A model generated the notes under the pieces. That model did no database searches. It had not been told where the DNA came from and worked only from the letters and a program-made list of their open reading frames with translations. From Nitrospinae bacterium CG11_big_fil_rev_8_21_14_0_20_45_15 (GTDB lineage Bacteria; Nitrospinota; Nitrospinia; Nitrospinales; VA-1), in the NCBI GenBank assembly GCA_002787235.1, contig PCWG01000042.1, forward strand, positions 62,001 through 126,000: a stretch of 64,000 nucleotides of DNA. The letters run 5' to 3'. A program made the position numbers and the translations under genes. Within the stretch, counting starts at the first letter, position 1; the number at the start of each line of letters is the position of its first letter. Shown piece after piece: positions 9,177 to 18,342 of the stretch.

Positions 9177-10070
9177 TTGTCGTTAATCAGCATCGTTCTC
9201 GTTTTGTTTTCGTGTCTGTGTCATGCCTACTGGAACATTTTAACGCGTTCCAGCTCCAATTCACTTTTTTTTTCAGGTTTGAAGGGAACGGGTATTGTTT
9301 GCCTGGGGGCGTTATTCTTTTTAGATTATGACTTTCAAATGATGGACTCTGCCCTGATTTTCTGGGCAACCCTGTCCGGTGTTTTGCATGGTTTTTATAT
9401 TTTCTGTTTGTCGCGCGCCTATCGTTCGGAAGACATTTCCTATGTTTATCCGATAGCGCGATCGGCTCCTGTGTTTGTTCCACTCTTTGCATTTTTGTTG
9501 CTTGGAGAACGTCTGTCTCCCAATGCATTATTGGCGGTCGTTCTGATAGTATCAGCGGTGTATTTATTGCATTTCGACGGCAACTGGGCTCAGGGATGGT
9601 CCAATCTCTATCAGGCGATTCTTCATAAAAATTTGCGCTGGGCTTATTGGACGCTGGGAATGGTTGTGGCCTATTCGCTTGTTGATAAATTGGGGATGGA
9701 TCATTTTTTCATGCTCTCGCCTGAAAATGGATTGCACAATGGTGCTGCATTTTTTTTCATGGAATCGGTCGTTTGTTTTTTCTTGTACAATGTTTATTTG
9801 TTCCAGACGTATGAACAAAGTGAAATCATGACATTGTGGAAGAACGAATGGCGGAAGGGTTTGTTGGGGGCCATTGCCACACTGGGATCTTATGGTTTGA
9901 TCTGTGGTGTTTTGCAGTTTGAAGAGGTGAGTGCGGTGGTATCATTAAGGCAGATTAGTGTTTGCATGGTGATATACTGGGGGTGTTGGGTCAAACAGGA
10001 ACCCTTTGGCAGGGAGAGGATGGCCGCTGGTTTGTTGATCGTAGCGGGTGTGGTTTTGATGGCTTGGTAA
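9177..10070 (+). CDS. EamA/DMT family transporter
   Basis: This 297-residue, strongly hydrophobic protein has about ten membrane helices. Its first repeat contains YVYPIARSAPVFVPLFAFLLL, typical of the drug/metabolite transporter (EamA) family. The substrate is unknown. The frame is open upstream to 9009, but that part overlaps the VOC gene. I chose the TTG at 9177 because a G-rich Shine-Dalgarno (GGGGAGGGGGA) ends a few bases before it and the protein then starts directly in helix 1. An ATG at 9147 is the alternative. Confidence 0.75.
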   Translation: MSLISIVLVLFSCLCHAYWNILTRSSSNSLFFSGLKGTGIVCLGALFFLDYDFQMMDSALIFWATLSGVLHGFYIFCLSRAYRSEDISYVYPIARSAPVFVPLFAFLLLGERLSPNALLAVVLIVSAVYLLHFDGNWAQGWSNLYQAILHKNLRWAYWTLGMVVAYSLVDKLGMDHFFMLSPENGLHNGAAFFFMESVVCFFLYNVYLFQTYEQSEIMTLWKNEWRKGLLGAIATLGSYGLICGVLQFEEVSAVVSLRQISVCMVIYWGCWVKQEPFGRERMAAGLLIVAGVVLMAW

Positions 10071-10125
10071 TCCAGGGTTACTGGCTGGCAGTGAGTTTTA
10101 TATAAAATTTTTCAGGAGATATCTT

Positions 10126-12918
10126 GTGCAGAAAATAAAATTACCAATCATATGCTGTTTGTTATTTATCTGGATGGCTTGTTGCAGTTTGGCTATCGCG
10201 GCTGACCGAACAACGCAGACCGTTCGTTTGGACAATGGACTTGAAGTTTTATTGATTTCAGATCCGGAAGTGCATCGTAGTGCGGCCGCCTTGGCTGTGG
10301 GTACCGGAATGCTTTATGATCCGCCAGAGAAACAGGGCCTGGCCCATTATCTGGAACATATGCTGTTTCTTGGAACAAAAAAATATCCGGAAGTAGGATC
10401 TTACAAGAAGTATCTGGATGCCAATTCAGGTGCCAGCAATGCGTATACCTCTTCGGTGGTTACCAATTATTTTTTTCAGGTTTCGCACACAGGATTTGAA
10501 GAGGCTTTGGATCGATTCAGCGACTTTTTCAAGGAGCCACTGTTCGATGAGAAGTATGCCGAAAGAGAAGTCAATGCGGTTAGCAGTGAACACGACAAAA
10601 ATAAACGAAGCGATGGCTGGAGACTGTCACGTGTGGAACAATTAACCGCTCGTCCCGGACATCCCATGCGTAGTTTTGGCACCGGTAACAAGGACACTCT
10701 TGCGGGTGACAACAGGCTTGCCTTGCGTGAATTTTTTGAAAAATATTATTCTGCTCGAAATATGAAATTGTCTATGATTTCAAATCTTCCTCTACAACGA
10801 CAGGAAGAACTGGTGCGTAAATATTTTTCTGCGATTCCCGACCGACCGGTTGAAAAACCTTTCATTGATCCGGTATTCAGAGCCCCTTTGGATGGGAAGT
10901 TTCGTTTGCTAAAAGTTAAATCCCTTATGGACTTAAGAACGCTGTCGGTGGAATTCCCTACGATTCGTCTGAACGATTATCTGGAAAGCAAACCTGCGGG
11001 TATCCTTGGATCGATCATTGGTTTTGAAGGGAAAGGGTCGTTGTTATCGCAATTGAAAAAAGAAGGGCTTGCTCTGGGCTTGAGTGCAGGCGGGGGGAAC
11101 AGTCATCCTGATCTCAATACCTTTAGTATCAGTGTTGCCCTAACTCCCAAAGGGGAAGAACAATACTTGACGGTGTTGGAACGAATTTTTTCCTACATTG
11201 ACATGTTGAAAAAGAAGGGTTTTGAAGAGTACACATATCAGGAAAGTGCGGCGATGGCCAAAATTGATTTTGAGTGGAAGGACCCTGATGAAGGGATGGG
11301 CTATGTTTCAGGACGCGCGTCTTTAATGTTTGATTATAAATTAGAAGATGTGGAAACGCTTCCGTACCTTTACAAGAAATACGAGCCTTCTGCTTACCGG
11401 GCTATATTGAACACCTTGGAACCCGAAAATGCACTCGTTGTCTTGCAAACCAATTCGGTGGAGGTGGATCAAATTGAAGAATTTTATGGTGTTGAATATT
11501 CTTTGACTGAAGTAGGTGGCGATGCTTTTGCGCGCTTGCAGTCACCGCAGATGATTGCAGAGTTCAGTTATCCAGATAGAAATAATTTCATTCCCTACAA
11601 TCTGAAAAAAATTGACGAGGAACCTCATAAGGTTTGGGACGATGACAGAGCCCGTGTTTGGTTTAAGTTTGACGACCGCTTTCAACAGCCCAAAGCGTAT
11701 ATGAGTTTCCGCATCGAAACCCCTCTTATTTACGACACGGTCAAAAATTTAATGACGGCTAAACTGTACGATGTTGCTGTTCATGAAGGTTTGAATGAGT
11801 TGGTTTATCCCATTCAGATGGCAGGTCTTTCGTATGCATTGAGTTTGACCAAGAAAGGATTTATTTTCACCATTGGCGGTTATTCAGAGCGGTTGGAAGA
11901 TTTGCTGGTCCTGGTTACGAAACAGTTGAAAGAAATCAATATCAATGAACAAAAGTTCATAGACTTCAAAGAAGTCCTGTTGCGGGAGTTGGAGAACAAC
12001 AAGATGGAGCAGGCGTATAGCAGGGGTGGCTACTATTCGAATTTACTGGTGATGAAAAAACATTTTTCTGACGAGGAAAAAATAGCCGCACTGGAAGGGG
12101 TAAAATTTGAGGATATTCAAAACTATGCGAAATCAGTTTATCGCAAAACATACATTATCGGTGTGGCGCACGGTAACTTGACAGACGAGCAGGTGAAGAA
12201 GAGTGTCGCACTTTTGTTGAACGAGCTGGGTGGGGAACCGCTTCCAGAATCTGATCGTTTTAAAATTGAAGTCGAACGGATGGCTATGGGTGACCAGGCC
12301 GTTTTTTCTCATAAAGTTTTGGATAACAATAATTCTATTTCCTACAGCATTCAATTGGGCGATGAAAGCATCGAACTGCAAGCCAAAGCCTCTATGATTG
12401 CCTCTATTATAAATGGAGATTTTTACACGCAGATGAGGACCAACCAGCAGTTGGGATATATCGTCTGGAGCTTCGATCAAAGAGTTGAAGATTTGATGTT
12501 TTTCAAATTTGTTATCCAATCGGCTACGCACGATCCTTTTGAATTGAAGCGTCGCATAGAAGGTTGGCTGGACACTTCGTCTAAATTATTTGATGACTTG
12601 TCAGACGAAGAATTTGAAAAGCATCGAGAGGGTTTGATCGTTTCTTTAGAAAAGAAGGGCGATAGCATTGGCGAAGTTTTAGGTGAATATTTTCATTTTG
12701 CTACCGAGGAAGAAGCCGATTTTCAATACAAAGAAAAACTGATTCAGGCGGTGAAGTCGTTGAACAAGAAAGAAATTGCTGAATTGGCCCGAAAAACATT
12801 TGTGGATCATACGGCACCACGCCTGTCAGTGATGATGCTTTCGAACAGTTATGATAAAGAAGTTCCGCAAGGAACATTGTTGACTGTGGATGAATTTAAA
12901 AAACGATTTACTCGATAG
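10126..12918 (+). CDS. Periplasmic M16 (insulinase/pitrilysin) metalloprotease
   Basis: This 930-residue protein has an N-terminal signal peptide (hydrophobic stretch at about residues 7-25). The inverted zinc site HYLEH is at residues 74-78, and the third ligand Glu155 lies in EREVNAVSSEH. Length and order fit the one-chain pitrilysin/insulysin type, with an active N-half and an inactive C-half containing TNQQLGYIVWSF. These enzymes degrade peptides in a closed chamber, here probably in the periplasm. The start is GTG with CAGGAGAT upstream. The ABC1-type kinase gene follows 19 bases after the stop. Confidence 0.88.
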   Translation: MQKIKLPIICCLLFIWMACCSLAIAADRTTQTVRLDNGLEVLLISDPEVHRSAAALAVGTGMLYDPPEKQGLAHYLEHMLFLGTKKYPEVGSYKKYLDANSGASNAYTSSVVTNYFFQVSHTGFEEALDRFSDFFKEPLFDEKYAEREVNAVSSEHDKNKRSDGWRLSRVEQLTARPGHPMRSFGTGNKDTLAGDNRLALREFFEKYYSARNMKLSMISNLPLQRQEELVRKYFSAIPDRPVEKPFIDPVFRAPLDGKFRLLKVKSLMDLRTLSVEFPTIRLNDYLESKPAGILGSIIGFEGKGSLLSQLKKEGLALGLSAGGGNSHPDLNTFSISVALTPKGEEQYLTVLERIFSYIDMLKKKGFEEYTYQESAAMAKIDFEWKDPDEGMGYVSGRASLMFDYKLEDVETLPYLYKKYEPSAYRAILNTLEPENALVVLQTNSVEVDQIEEFYGVEYSLTEVGGDAFARLQSPQMIAEFSYPDRNNFIPYNLKKIDEEPHKVWDDDRARVWFKFDDRFQQPKAYMSFRIETPLIYDTVKNLMTAKLYDVAVHEGLNELVYPIQMAGLSYALSLTKKGFIFTIGGYSERLEDLLVLVTKQLKEININEQKFIDFKEVLLRELENNKMEQAYSRGGYYSNLLVMKKHFSDEEKIAALEGVKFEDIQNYAKSVYRKTYIIGVAHGNLTDEQVKKSVALLLNELGGEPLPESDRFKIEVERMAMGDQAVFSHKVLDNNNSISYSIQLGDESIELQAKASMIASIINGDFYTQMRTNQQLGYIVWSFDQRVEDLMFFKFVIQSATHDPFELKRRIEGWLDTSSKLFDDLSDEEFEKHREGLIVSLEKKGDSIGEVLGEYFHFATEEEADFQYKEKLIQAVKSLNKKEIAELARKTFVDHTAPRLSVMMLSNSYDKEVPQGTLLTVDEFKKRFTR

Positions 12919-12937
12919 ATCAAGCAAATCAACAAAT

Positions 12938-14479
12938 ATGAAATTTATTTCTTTAATCAAGCGCGGAGCCAATCTTGTAAAACTTGGCAATGCCGTTCGG
13001 GAGTTCAGGCGTGCTGGTAGTGAAGAAAAAAAACGCTGGGCGAAGAATTATTTGACCGAAGCTTTGGGTGCTTCTCGCGGAATTCCTGCGAAGGTGGGGC
13101 AGTTGATGACGATGGACTCTTCTGACTCCGAGCAACGGGATATTTTAAATCAGTCGATCCCACCGTTATCTATCGAAGAAGTGGAAGAAGTTCTGGAGAA
13201 TGGCTGGGGGGCTCCGTACTCGCAGTTTTTAAGCGGGCTGGAGCCTGTAGGTATATCCGCATCGTTGGGGCAAGTTCATTTTGCTCGGTTGAAAGATGGC
13301 AGGGAGGTCGCTGTCAAAGTTCAATATCCAGGGATTGCAAAATCTGTCGAAGCTGAGATGGATTTGATGGGCTGGTTGCCACGTGTGGGGCCCGTTTCAA
13401 AGTGGGGATTCAATCTGGAAGGATACCGGGATGTTTTTTGGGAAAATCTCAATGAAGAGTTGGATTACCTCAAAGAAGTGGAACAACAGAAGACGTATAA
13501 AGAACTTCTGACTCCTATCAAAGAAGCCATCGTTCCCGAAGTCATCAGCGAACTCTGCAGACCTGGGATATTGGTGCAGGTAAAGGAAGAGGGCTTTGAC
13601 ATTGAGCAGGCCGAGAAAATGGTCCCGGATCAGAAAAAGGCAATGGGGAGAGCATTGCTCAAACATTATTTGCACATGATTTTTCATTGCGGTTATGTGC
13701 ATGCCGATCCGCATCCGGGAAATTTTGCTTTCAGGAAAATGGGGCGCGATGGTTTTGCCGTAATCATTTACGATTATGGATCGGTTTTGAAGATTCCCAC
13801 CGAAGTCCGTCTCGTATTATTACGGATGATTCTGGCATTGCGTCGGCATGAAAATCTTTGCCCGGTTGACTGTTTGAGTGCGATTGGTTTTGATGCTGAA
13901 AAGTTGGCGGATATCCGGTCTGCTTTGCCAGCACTGCTCAGTGTTTTGTTCGAGCCCTTTTTGCAGGAGGCTCCATTTTTAGTGAAGGACTGGCATTTGG
14001 GCGACCGTTTTGACCGAATCGCAGGTGATTTGAAATGGTGGTTTCGATCCGCCGCACCGCCCAACCTGATCTACTTGATGCGAGTCCTGCATGGTCTTGC
14101 AACGATGCTCGACCGTCTGGATGTGCCTGTATCCTGGTTCTTTTTCCTGGACCAGACCTGTGGCGATCTTTATACAGAAGCGATGCAAATTGTTATCCCA
14201 AAAGGAAAAGACGACAGTGGAGTGCGCTTTGACGGTTTGTCGCGTTACTTGAAAATAAATGTGGTCAAGGCGAATGGGAACAAGGTGCGCTTGACGATGC
14301 CAGCTCGTGTTGCTGATGATCTTGAAGATGTGATCGAACCCGATGTTTTGGAATCGATCAAGCGGCAAAATATAAATTTGGACGAAATACAGGAACGAGT
14401 CGTGAAGTCGGGCTTTGTACCGCAGGAAGTTTTCCAACTGGTTGATGAAGAACGGGATGTGCGCGTCTGGCTGGAGTGA
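12938..14479 (+). CDS. ABC1/UbiB-family atypical kinase
   Basis: This 513-residue protein has the ABC1 (AarF/UbiB/ADCK) marks: IPAKVGQLM (the KxGQ motif), SASLGQVHFA with VAVKVQYPGI, and HADPHPGNFAF in the catalytic loop. Family members support quinone synthesis or lipid handling. No ubiquinone genes are nearby, so the role is open. The frame is open back to 12890, inside the M16 gene. I chose the ATG at 12938, where MKFISLIKRG begins a plausible N-terminus. It converges with the next gene, leaving only 7 bases. Confidence 0.82.
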   Translation: MKFISLIKRGANLVKLGNAVREFRRAGSEEKKRWAKNYLTEALGASRGIPAKVGQLMTMDSSDSEQRDILNQSIPPLSIEEVEEVLENGWGAPYSQFLSGLEPVGISASLGQVHFARLKDGREVAVKVQYPGIAKSVEAEMDLMGWLPRVGPVSKWGFNLEGYRDVFWENLNEELDYLKEVEQQKTYKELLTPIKEAIVPEVISELCRPGILVQVKEEGFDIEQAEKMVPDQKKAMGRALLKHYLHMIFHCGYVHADPHPGNFAFRKMGRDGFAVIIYDYGSVLKIPTEVRLVLLRMILALRRHENLCPVDCLSAIGFDAEKLADIRSALPALLSVLFEPFLQEAPFLVKDWHLGDRFDRIAGDLKWWFRSAAPPNLIYLMRVLHGLATMLDRLDVPVSWFFFLDQTCGDLYTEAMQIVIPKGKDDSGVRFDGLSRYLKINVVKANGNKVRLTMPARVADDLEDVIEPDVLESIKRQNINLDEIQERVVKSGFVPQEVFQLVDEERDVRVWLE

Positions 14480-14486
14480 TTCGCGT

Positions 14487-15098
14487 TCAGTTGCGTTGTG
14501 CTTTTTGCAAAGCGGAAAGATTGTCCTGCGCTTCTTTGCATTCCGGATTCAGCTCCACAGCTTTTTGAAAGTTTTGGATAGCTGAACCGAATTGCTTTTG
14601 CGCTTTGTAAAGAATACCAAGATTACTATAGGCGTCGGCATGGTTTGGATTGATGCGAATCGCTTCTAAGTAGGCTTTCTCGGCTTGTGGAAAATTTTTC
14701 TCCATGAAATGGATATTTCCCAGATTGCTGTGCGGGTACGAGAAATCCGGATCGATAACGATCGCATTTTGAAATTGCTCAAGAGCTTCTTTTTTTTTCT
14801 TTTGAGTAGCAAAGATGCTTCCGAGCAAATTATGCAGACTCGAACGCGTTCTTGTGGCCCCTGCCTGCAATTTCACACCTTCTCTGGCCAGAGTTTCGGC
14901 GCGGACGAGTTCTTGCTCGTTTAAAGCCTGAGTCGCCAATTGGAGATAGTCCTCCGCAGTCAGTGGGGCGGTGGGTGGTATGTTTGGCAGGGAAGGCTCT
15001 GGACGTTGATTTTCACGAGATTTATAAATAAAAATCCCAATCATTATAATGATTGCGGCGCAGGCGGCCCAAATAGTTTGTTCGGTCTCTAGTAACAT
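14487..15098 (-). CDS. Membrane-anchored TPR protein
   Basis: This 203-residue protein has one N-terminal helix (about residues 8-24), a Pro-rich linker, then three to four tetratricopeptide repeats. The clearest repeats contain YPHSNLGNIHFMEKNFPQAE and ADAYSNLGILYKAQKQFGSA. TPR domains bind other proteins; the partner is unknown. I chose the ATG at 15098, which has GGAAAATGAT just before it, over a TTG four codons upstream. It is divergent from tatA. Confidence 0.75.
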   Translation of the reverse strand: MLLETEQTIWAACAAIIIMIGIFIYKSRENQRPEPSLPNIPPTAPLTAEDYLQLATQALNEQELVRAETLAREGVKLQAGATRTRSSLHNLLGSIFATQKKKKEALEQFQNAIVIDPDFSYPHSNLGNIHFMEKNFPQAEKAYLEAIRINPNHADAYSNLGILYKAQKQFGSAIQNFQKAVELNPECKEAQDNLSALQKAQRN

Positions 15099-15195
15099 AT
15101 CATTTTCCAAAAGCTAATCTAGCATTATTCAGGGATCAAGCGAAAGAAGCATTTTAACGATAATGGGTGACAGATATGATAAAAAACGTTTTCCC

Positions 15196-15223
15196 TTGTA
15201 ATTAGTAGTTAAAAAATTATAGA
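15196..15223 (+). promoter_or_regulatory. Possible sigma-70 promoter for tatA
   Basis: TTGTAA at 15196-15201 and TATAGA at 15218-15223 are separated by 16 bases and lie about 95 bases before the tatA start, in an AT-rich gap between divergent genes. This is a match by eye only. Confidence 0.4.
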
Positions 15224-15316
15224 CTATATGACTTCAAAAGGTTTCAACGCCGACCGATTTAATTAGCGGATGAGCCGCATTGACGGTTACGATAAATTTT
15301 CAGGAGGGCAGACGAT

Positions 15317-15688
15317 ATGATGGGCATAGGATTACCTGAACTGATGATCATTTTAGTCATTATCATGATCATTTTTGGAGCGGGAAAATTGCCGGAGATT
15401 GGAAGCGCATTTGGGCGAAGCATTAAGAATTTCAAGACTTCAATGAAAGAAGCTCAAGAAGAAGAAGAGACAGGTGGCGCAGAAAATCAGAATGAAGCCC
15501 AGGCGAAAATTGATGAAGCCAATTTGACCGATGAGGAAAAAGCGGCTTTGGCCAGACAAAAAGCCGAAGAAGAAGGTGCCGCTAAAGATAAGGCCATGTT
15601 AGACGAAGCTCAGGCTTTTACTGATTCGCTTCCTCGAAAAGGTTCTTACGATTACGCGCAAGATCAAGCGGATCAAAAAAAGGCTTAA
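15317..15688 (+). CDS. tatA: Twin-arginine translocase subunit TatA/E
   Basis: This 123-residue protein starts with [20 protein letters not shown], the short TatA helix, followed by [17 protein letters not shown], the amphipathic helix. A long, charged, Glu/Ala-rich tail completes it. TatA forms the pore of the folded-protein export machine in the inner membrane. The tail is longer than usual (about 60 extra acidic residues). An AGGAGG-type Shine-Dalgarno lies 8 bases before the first of two adjacent ATG codons. TatB and TatC are not in the window. A strong terminator follows. Confidence 0.93.
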   Translation: MMGIGLPELMIILVIIMIIFGAGKLPEIGSAFGRSIKNFKTSMKEAQEEEETGGAENQNEAQAKIDEANLTDEEKAALARQKAEEEGAAKDKAMLDEAQAFTDSLPRKGSYDYAQDQADQKKA

Positions 15689-15720
15689 ACGATCAAATTT
15701 GATCTGTAAAAGAAATTAAG

Positions 15721-15757
15721 AAAAGCCCCTTTCCGGTACGGAAAAGGGGCTTTTTTT
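15721..15757 (+). terminator. Intrinsic terminator, probably bidirectional
   Basis: AAAAGCCCCTTTCCG (15721-15735) pairs with the right arm at 15739-15754 around a GTA loop, with one bulged base. A run of T follows on the plus strand, and the A-rich left arm gives a U-run on the minus strand. It lies between convergent genes, tatA and the 106-residue unknown gene, and can serve both. Confidence 0.9.
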
Positions 15758-15811
15758 ATTCAAGGTTCGTCAAAATTATTTTTTGACTGGCATCACTTCA
15801 AAAATAGAATC

Positions 15812-16132
15812 CTATTCTTCGTCGTAAGACCAGGGTTCTTTCAAATTGTCTGCAGTCCAGATGGTGAGACCGTCCATATCCTTATAAATTCCCTTGGTGA
15901 AAAAGTTAAAGGGGTCAAAAAAACGAATTCCCTTTTTTTCATCCAACTCAAAATTGACCTTTTCGGTTTGGAGAGGGTTGGCTTTGCATTCAAGGAATCT
16001 ATCTGGCGCGACTTTGGACAGCAGGAAAGCTTCTTTAATTTTCTCGGGATCCAGTGTGCTTTCGGCGACAATTTCTTTAACTTTTCCCATAACGGCAGAC
16101 ACATCTTCTTCTGACAAGTGGTGCATTTTCAT
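15812..16132 (-). CDS. Unknown 106-residue soluble protein
   Basis: The protein starts MKMHHLSEEDVSAVMGKVK and has no signal or membrane segment. It is acidic, with a Phe/Asp-rich centre (FFDPFNFFTKG) and ends KEPWSYDEE. I do not recognise a family. Codon use looks like its neighbours. It is a single-gene unit: a promoter-like sequence lies upstream and the shared terminator lies downstream. Confidence 0.6.
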   Translation of the reverse strand: MKMHHLSEEDVSAVMGKVKEIVAESTLDPEKIKEAFLLSKVAPDRFLECKANPLQTEKVNFELDEKKGIRFFDPFNFFTKGIYKDMDGLTIWTADNLKEPWSYDEE

Positions 16133-16217
16133 AATAAAACCGATTTGTTATATGGTTGAGTATTGCAGGCTCTTTTCCGTTTAAAGAAAAAAGCGATTTT
16201 CGTTTGCGTTTTTACCT

Positions 16218-16244
16218 ATTATACTCTGAATTTTCTTATTTCAA
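16218..16244 (-). promoter_or_regulatory. Possible sigma-70 promoter for the 106-residue gene
   Basis: On the minus strand TTGAAA (16239-16244) and a perfect TATAAT (16218-16223) lie about 85 bases upstream of the gene. The spacer is 15 bases, shorter than ideal, though shifting the -35 to GTTTGA gives 17. This is a match by eye only. Confidence 0.4.
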
Positions 16245-16360
16245 ACCTGTCTGACCGTGTTTATAGACAGTTTTATTCGAAGTAATGTTCGAAAATCTCG
16301 TTTTTTGATAAGTGGAAGCGTTTTTCTTTGAATCTGGACGGATTTCTTCTTCCTGCGGAA

Positions 16361-16402
16361 TATCTCACTTCAAAGGACACATACTCCATTTGGAGTGAGA
16401 TA
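16361..16402. other. 14-base inverted repeat downstream of fliA
   Basis: TATCTCACTTCAAA (16361-16374) faces TTTGGAGTGAGATA (16389-16402), pairing fully with one G-T on a 14-base loop. It lies 25 bases past the fliA stop. No U-run follows, so it is not a classic terminator. It may stabilise the mRNA end, act with Rho, or be a protein site. The rest of the 16133-16426 gap holds only the promoter-like sequence noted above. Confidence 0.5.
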
Positions 16403-16426
16403 CGGGATCAAAATACAGGGTCGTTG

Positions 16427-17185
16427 CTAGAGTTCGTCGGCAATAACAGCTTTGAGTTTGCTACGCAGTCTGAACACGGCCTTAGAGTGAATTTGCGATA
16501 CCCGAGACTCTGTGATGCCTAAAACTTCGCCGATTTCCTTCATCGTAAGTTCTTCGTAATAATACAGCGAGATCATCAGGCGTTCTTTTTCAGGAAGCGT
16601 GTCGATGGCCTTGGCGATGATCCCTTTCAATTCTGTGAGACGCAGTTGGGTTTGTGGGTCGGCTTCACTTTTTCCAGCCAGACAGTCGAGCAAACTTTGT
16701 TGTTCCCCGGTATCTTTCGAAATGCCCAAATCCTCAAGGCTTAAGAGAGGCATGCTACGTGTTTGATTGATGGCTCCGTAGAAATCGTCCATCGAAACAC
16801 CCATTTCCTGAGCAATTTCTTCGTCCTCTGGAGGGCGGCCCAGTTGGGCTTGAAGCTTTTGTACAATTGCATCCATTGTTGAGGCCTTTTGGCGTACCGA
16901 ACGTGGAACCCAGTCCATGGAGCGCAGTTCATCGAGTATGGCTCCTCTGACACGAAATTCGGCGTAAGTTTTGAATTTTGCACCGCGCGTGGAATCGTAT
17001 TTCGAGATGGCGTCAATCAAACCCAGGACGCCCACGCTTATCAGGTCGTCGACTTCGATATGCGGCGGCAGGCGCAAGGCAATGCGATTGGCCACATACT
17101 TGATCATAGGCGCGTATTCCTTGATAACTTCGTCTCTATTTTCAGCGCTGATTTCTATTGGGTCGATCACATTTTCTTTATTCAT
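16427..17185 (-). CDS. fliA: Flagellar sigma factor FliA (sigma-28)
   Basis: This 252-residue protein matches the FliA/WhiG family. Region 2 has HIEVDDLISVGVLGLIDAI and STRGAKFKTYAEFRVRGAIL. Region 3 has LGRPPEDEEIAQEMGVS. Region 4 has YYYEELTMKEIGEVLGITES, the -35 binding helix-turn-helix. FliA directs RNA polymerase to late flagellar and chemotaxis promoters. It is the last gene of the flagellar operon that starts at fliO, 38 bases after the small membrane protein gene. FlgM is not seen here. Confidence 0.95.
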   Translation of the reverse strand: MNKENVIDPIEISAENRDEVIKEYAPMIKYVANRIALRLPPHIEVDDLISVGVLGLIDAISKYDSTRGAKFKTYAEFRVRGAILDELRSMDWVPRSVRQKASTMDAIVQKLQAQLGRPPEDEEIAQEMGVSMDDFYGAINQTRSMPLLSLEDLGISKDTGEQQSLLDCLAGKSEADPQTQLRLTELKGIIAKAIDTLPEKERLMISLYYYEELTMKEIGEVLGITESRVSQIHSKAVFRLRSKLKAVIADEL

Positions 17186-17223
17186 AGGGCGTTACACTTC
17201 TCAATCTGGGCACTGGGATTCAA

Positions 17224-17460
17224 TTAGCCGTTTTCTGATTCCGTTGTTTTATTTGTTTCTGGCACTGGTTCTGTATTTTTTCCTTCTACCATCAAGCTTA
17301 ACAATCCAAAGGCGGCCCCTCCAAATAGAAGGATAGCTGCGGAGCCTCTCAAGAACGCTGTGTAAAAAGTTGCTCCGCTGATGATACTTCCAATCACTAC
17401 AAAGCCAAAAGAGAACAAGCCAAATGACAATGCCAATTTCTTGATCGTTAGTTCGCTCAT
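17224..17460 (-). CDS. Small two-helix membrane protein in the flagellar operon
   Basis: This 78-residue protein has two predicted membrane helices (about residues 8-29 and 36-57) and a short polar tail rich in Glu, Thr and Asn. I do not recognise a family. The ATG overlaps the flhG stop by 4 bases, so the two are translationally coupled, and fliA follows 38 bases later. The position suggests a role in placing or regulating the flagellum, but that is inference. Confidence 0.65.
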   Translation of the reverse strand: MSELTIKKLALSFGLFSFGFVVIGSIISGATFYTAFLRGSAAILLFGGAAFGLLSLMVEGKNTEPVPETNKTTESENG

Positions 17461-18317
17461 TGGATTTGTAACGCACTTCTCCAGAACAGAGGTTGATTTT
17501 CAGGCGCAATCTGTTTTTCTGAAGAAATTTTGTTGGCCAATTCTTTCATGCAGAGACTGGCTTTTGTGTACGGATACAATTGCATGAAAGGTTTCTGGTT
17601 TCTTACGGCTTTTGACACATTGGAGTCATAAACAAGGTGCCCGAGGTATTCAATCGAAACGCCTCGTAAAAATTTATCGGTCACGGCACTGAGATGTCTA
17701 AAAACACCTTGCGCTTCAAATTCTGATTTAACAGAGTTGATAACCACTCTGAAATGTTTTTGTGCGTGCTTTTGATTCAGTATTTTGATCAAGGAGTAAG
17801 CGTCTGTCATTGAAGTGGGCTCGGGGGTGATGACTAAAAGGATCTCACTCGCGGCACTGCAAAAATAAGTGACGTTGGTTGAAATTCCAGCCCCCGTGTC
17901 AAACAAAAGATAATCATAACCCGCGCTGATCCGGTCCAGTTCGTCCATGAGAAGCATTTTCTTTTCGGAGTCGATCTGAGTGAGTTCTTGAAGACCGTCA
18001 CCTGCAGGAAGAAGTCTGATGCCACCCGGGCCTTCGACAAGAATTTCTTCTACCGTTTTTTCGCCTGACAGGACATGCCCTATATGAAATTTTGGGGCCA
18101 ATCCTAAAAGGATGTCGATGTTATTCAATCCGAGATCGGCATCGACAACGATAGTTTTGAAGCCTCTGCTTGCCAGGGCAAATGCCAGATTAGCGACGAC
18201 ATTGGTTTTACCAACGCCGCCTTTGCCGCTACTCACAGCTATGGTTCTCAATGAAGAGCGATTCATGTTTTTGCCTGCAATTTTTCTCAATGTTTCCGCT
18301 TGGTTGCCCTTTTGCAC
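17457..18317 (-). CDS. flhG: Flagellar number regulator FlhG (ParA/MinD ATPase)
   Basis: This 286-residue protein has the deviant Walker A GKGGVGKT at residues 31-38 and VVDADLGLNNIDILLGL. It also has an N-terminal NQAETLRK that fits the FlhG DQAxxLR helix known to stimulate the FlhF GTPase. This supports the GTG start at 18317, which has an AGGAG site 6 bases upstream. FlhG limits flagellar number and counteracts FlhF. It lies directly after flhF and is coupled to the small membrane protein gene. Confidence 0.92.
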   Translation of the reverse strand: MQKGNQAETLRKIAGKNMNRSSLRTIAVSSGKGGVGKTNVVANLAFALASRGFKTIVVDADLGLNNIDILLGLAPKFHIGHVLSGEKTVEEILVEGPGGIRLLPAGDGLQELTQIDSEKKMLLMDELDRISAGYDYLLFDTGAGISTNVTYFCSAASEILLVITPEPTSMTDAYSLIKILNQKHAQKHFRVVINSVKSEFEAQGVFRHLSAVTDKFLRGVSIEYLGHLVYDSNVSKAVRNQKPFMQLYPYTKASLCMKELANKISSEKQIAPENQPLFWRSALQIQ

Positions 18318-18342
18318 TTAGATCTCCTAATCTAGCTTGAAT

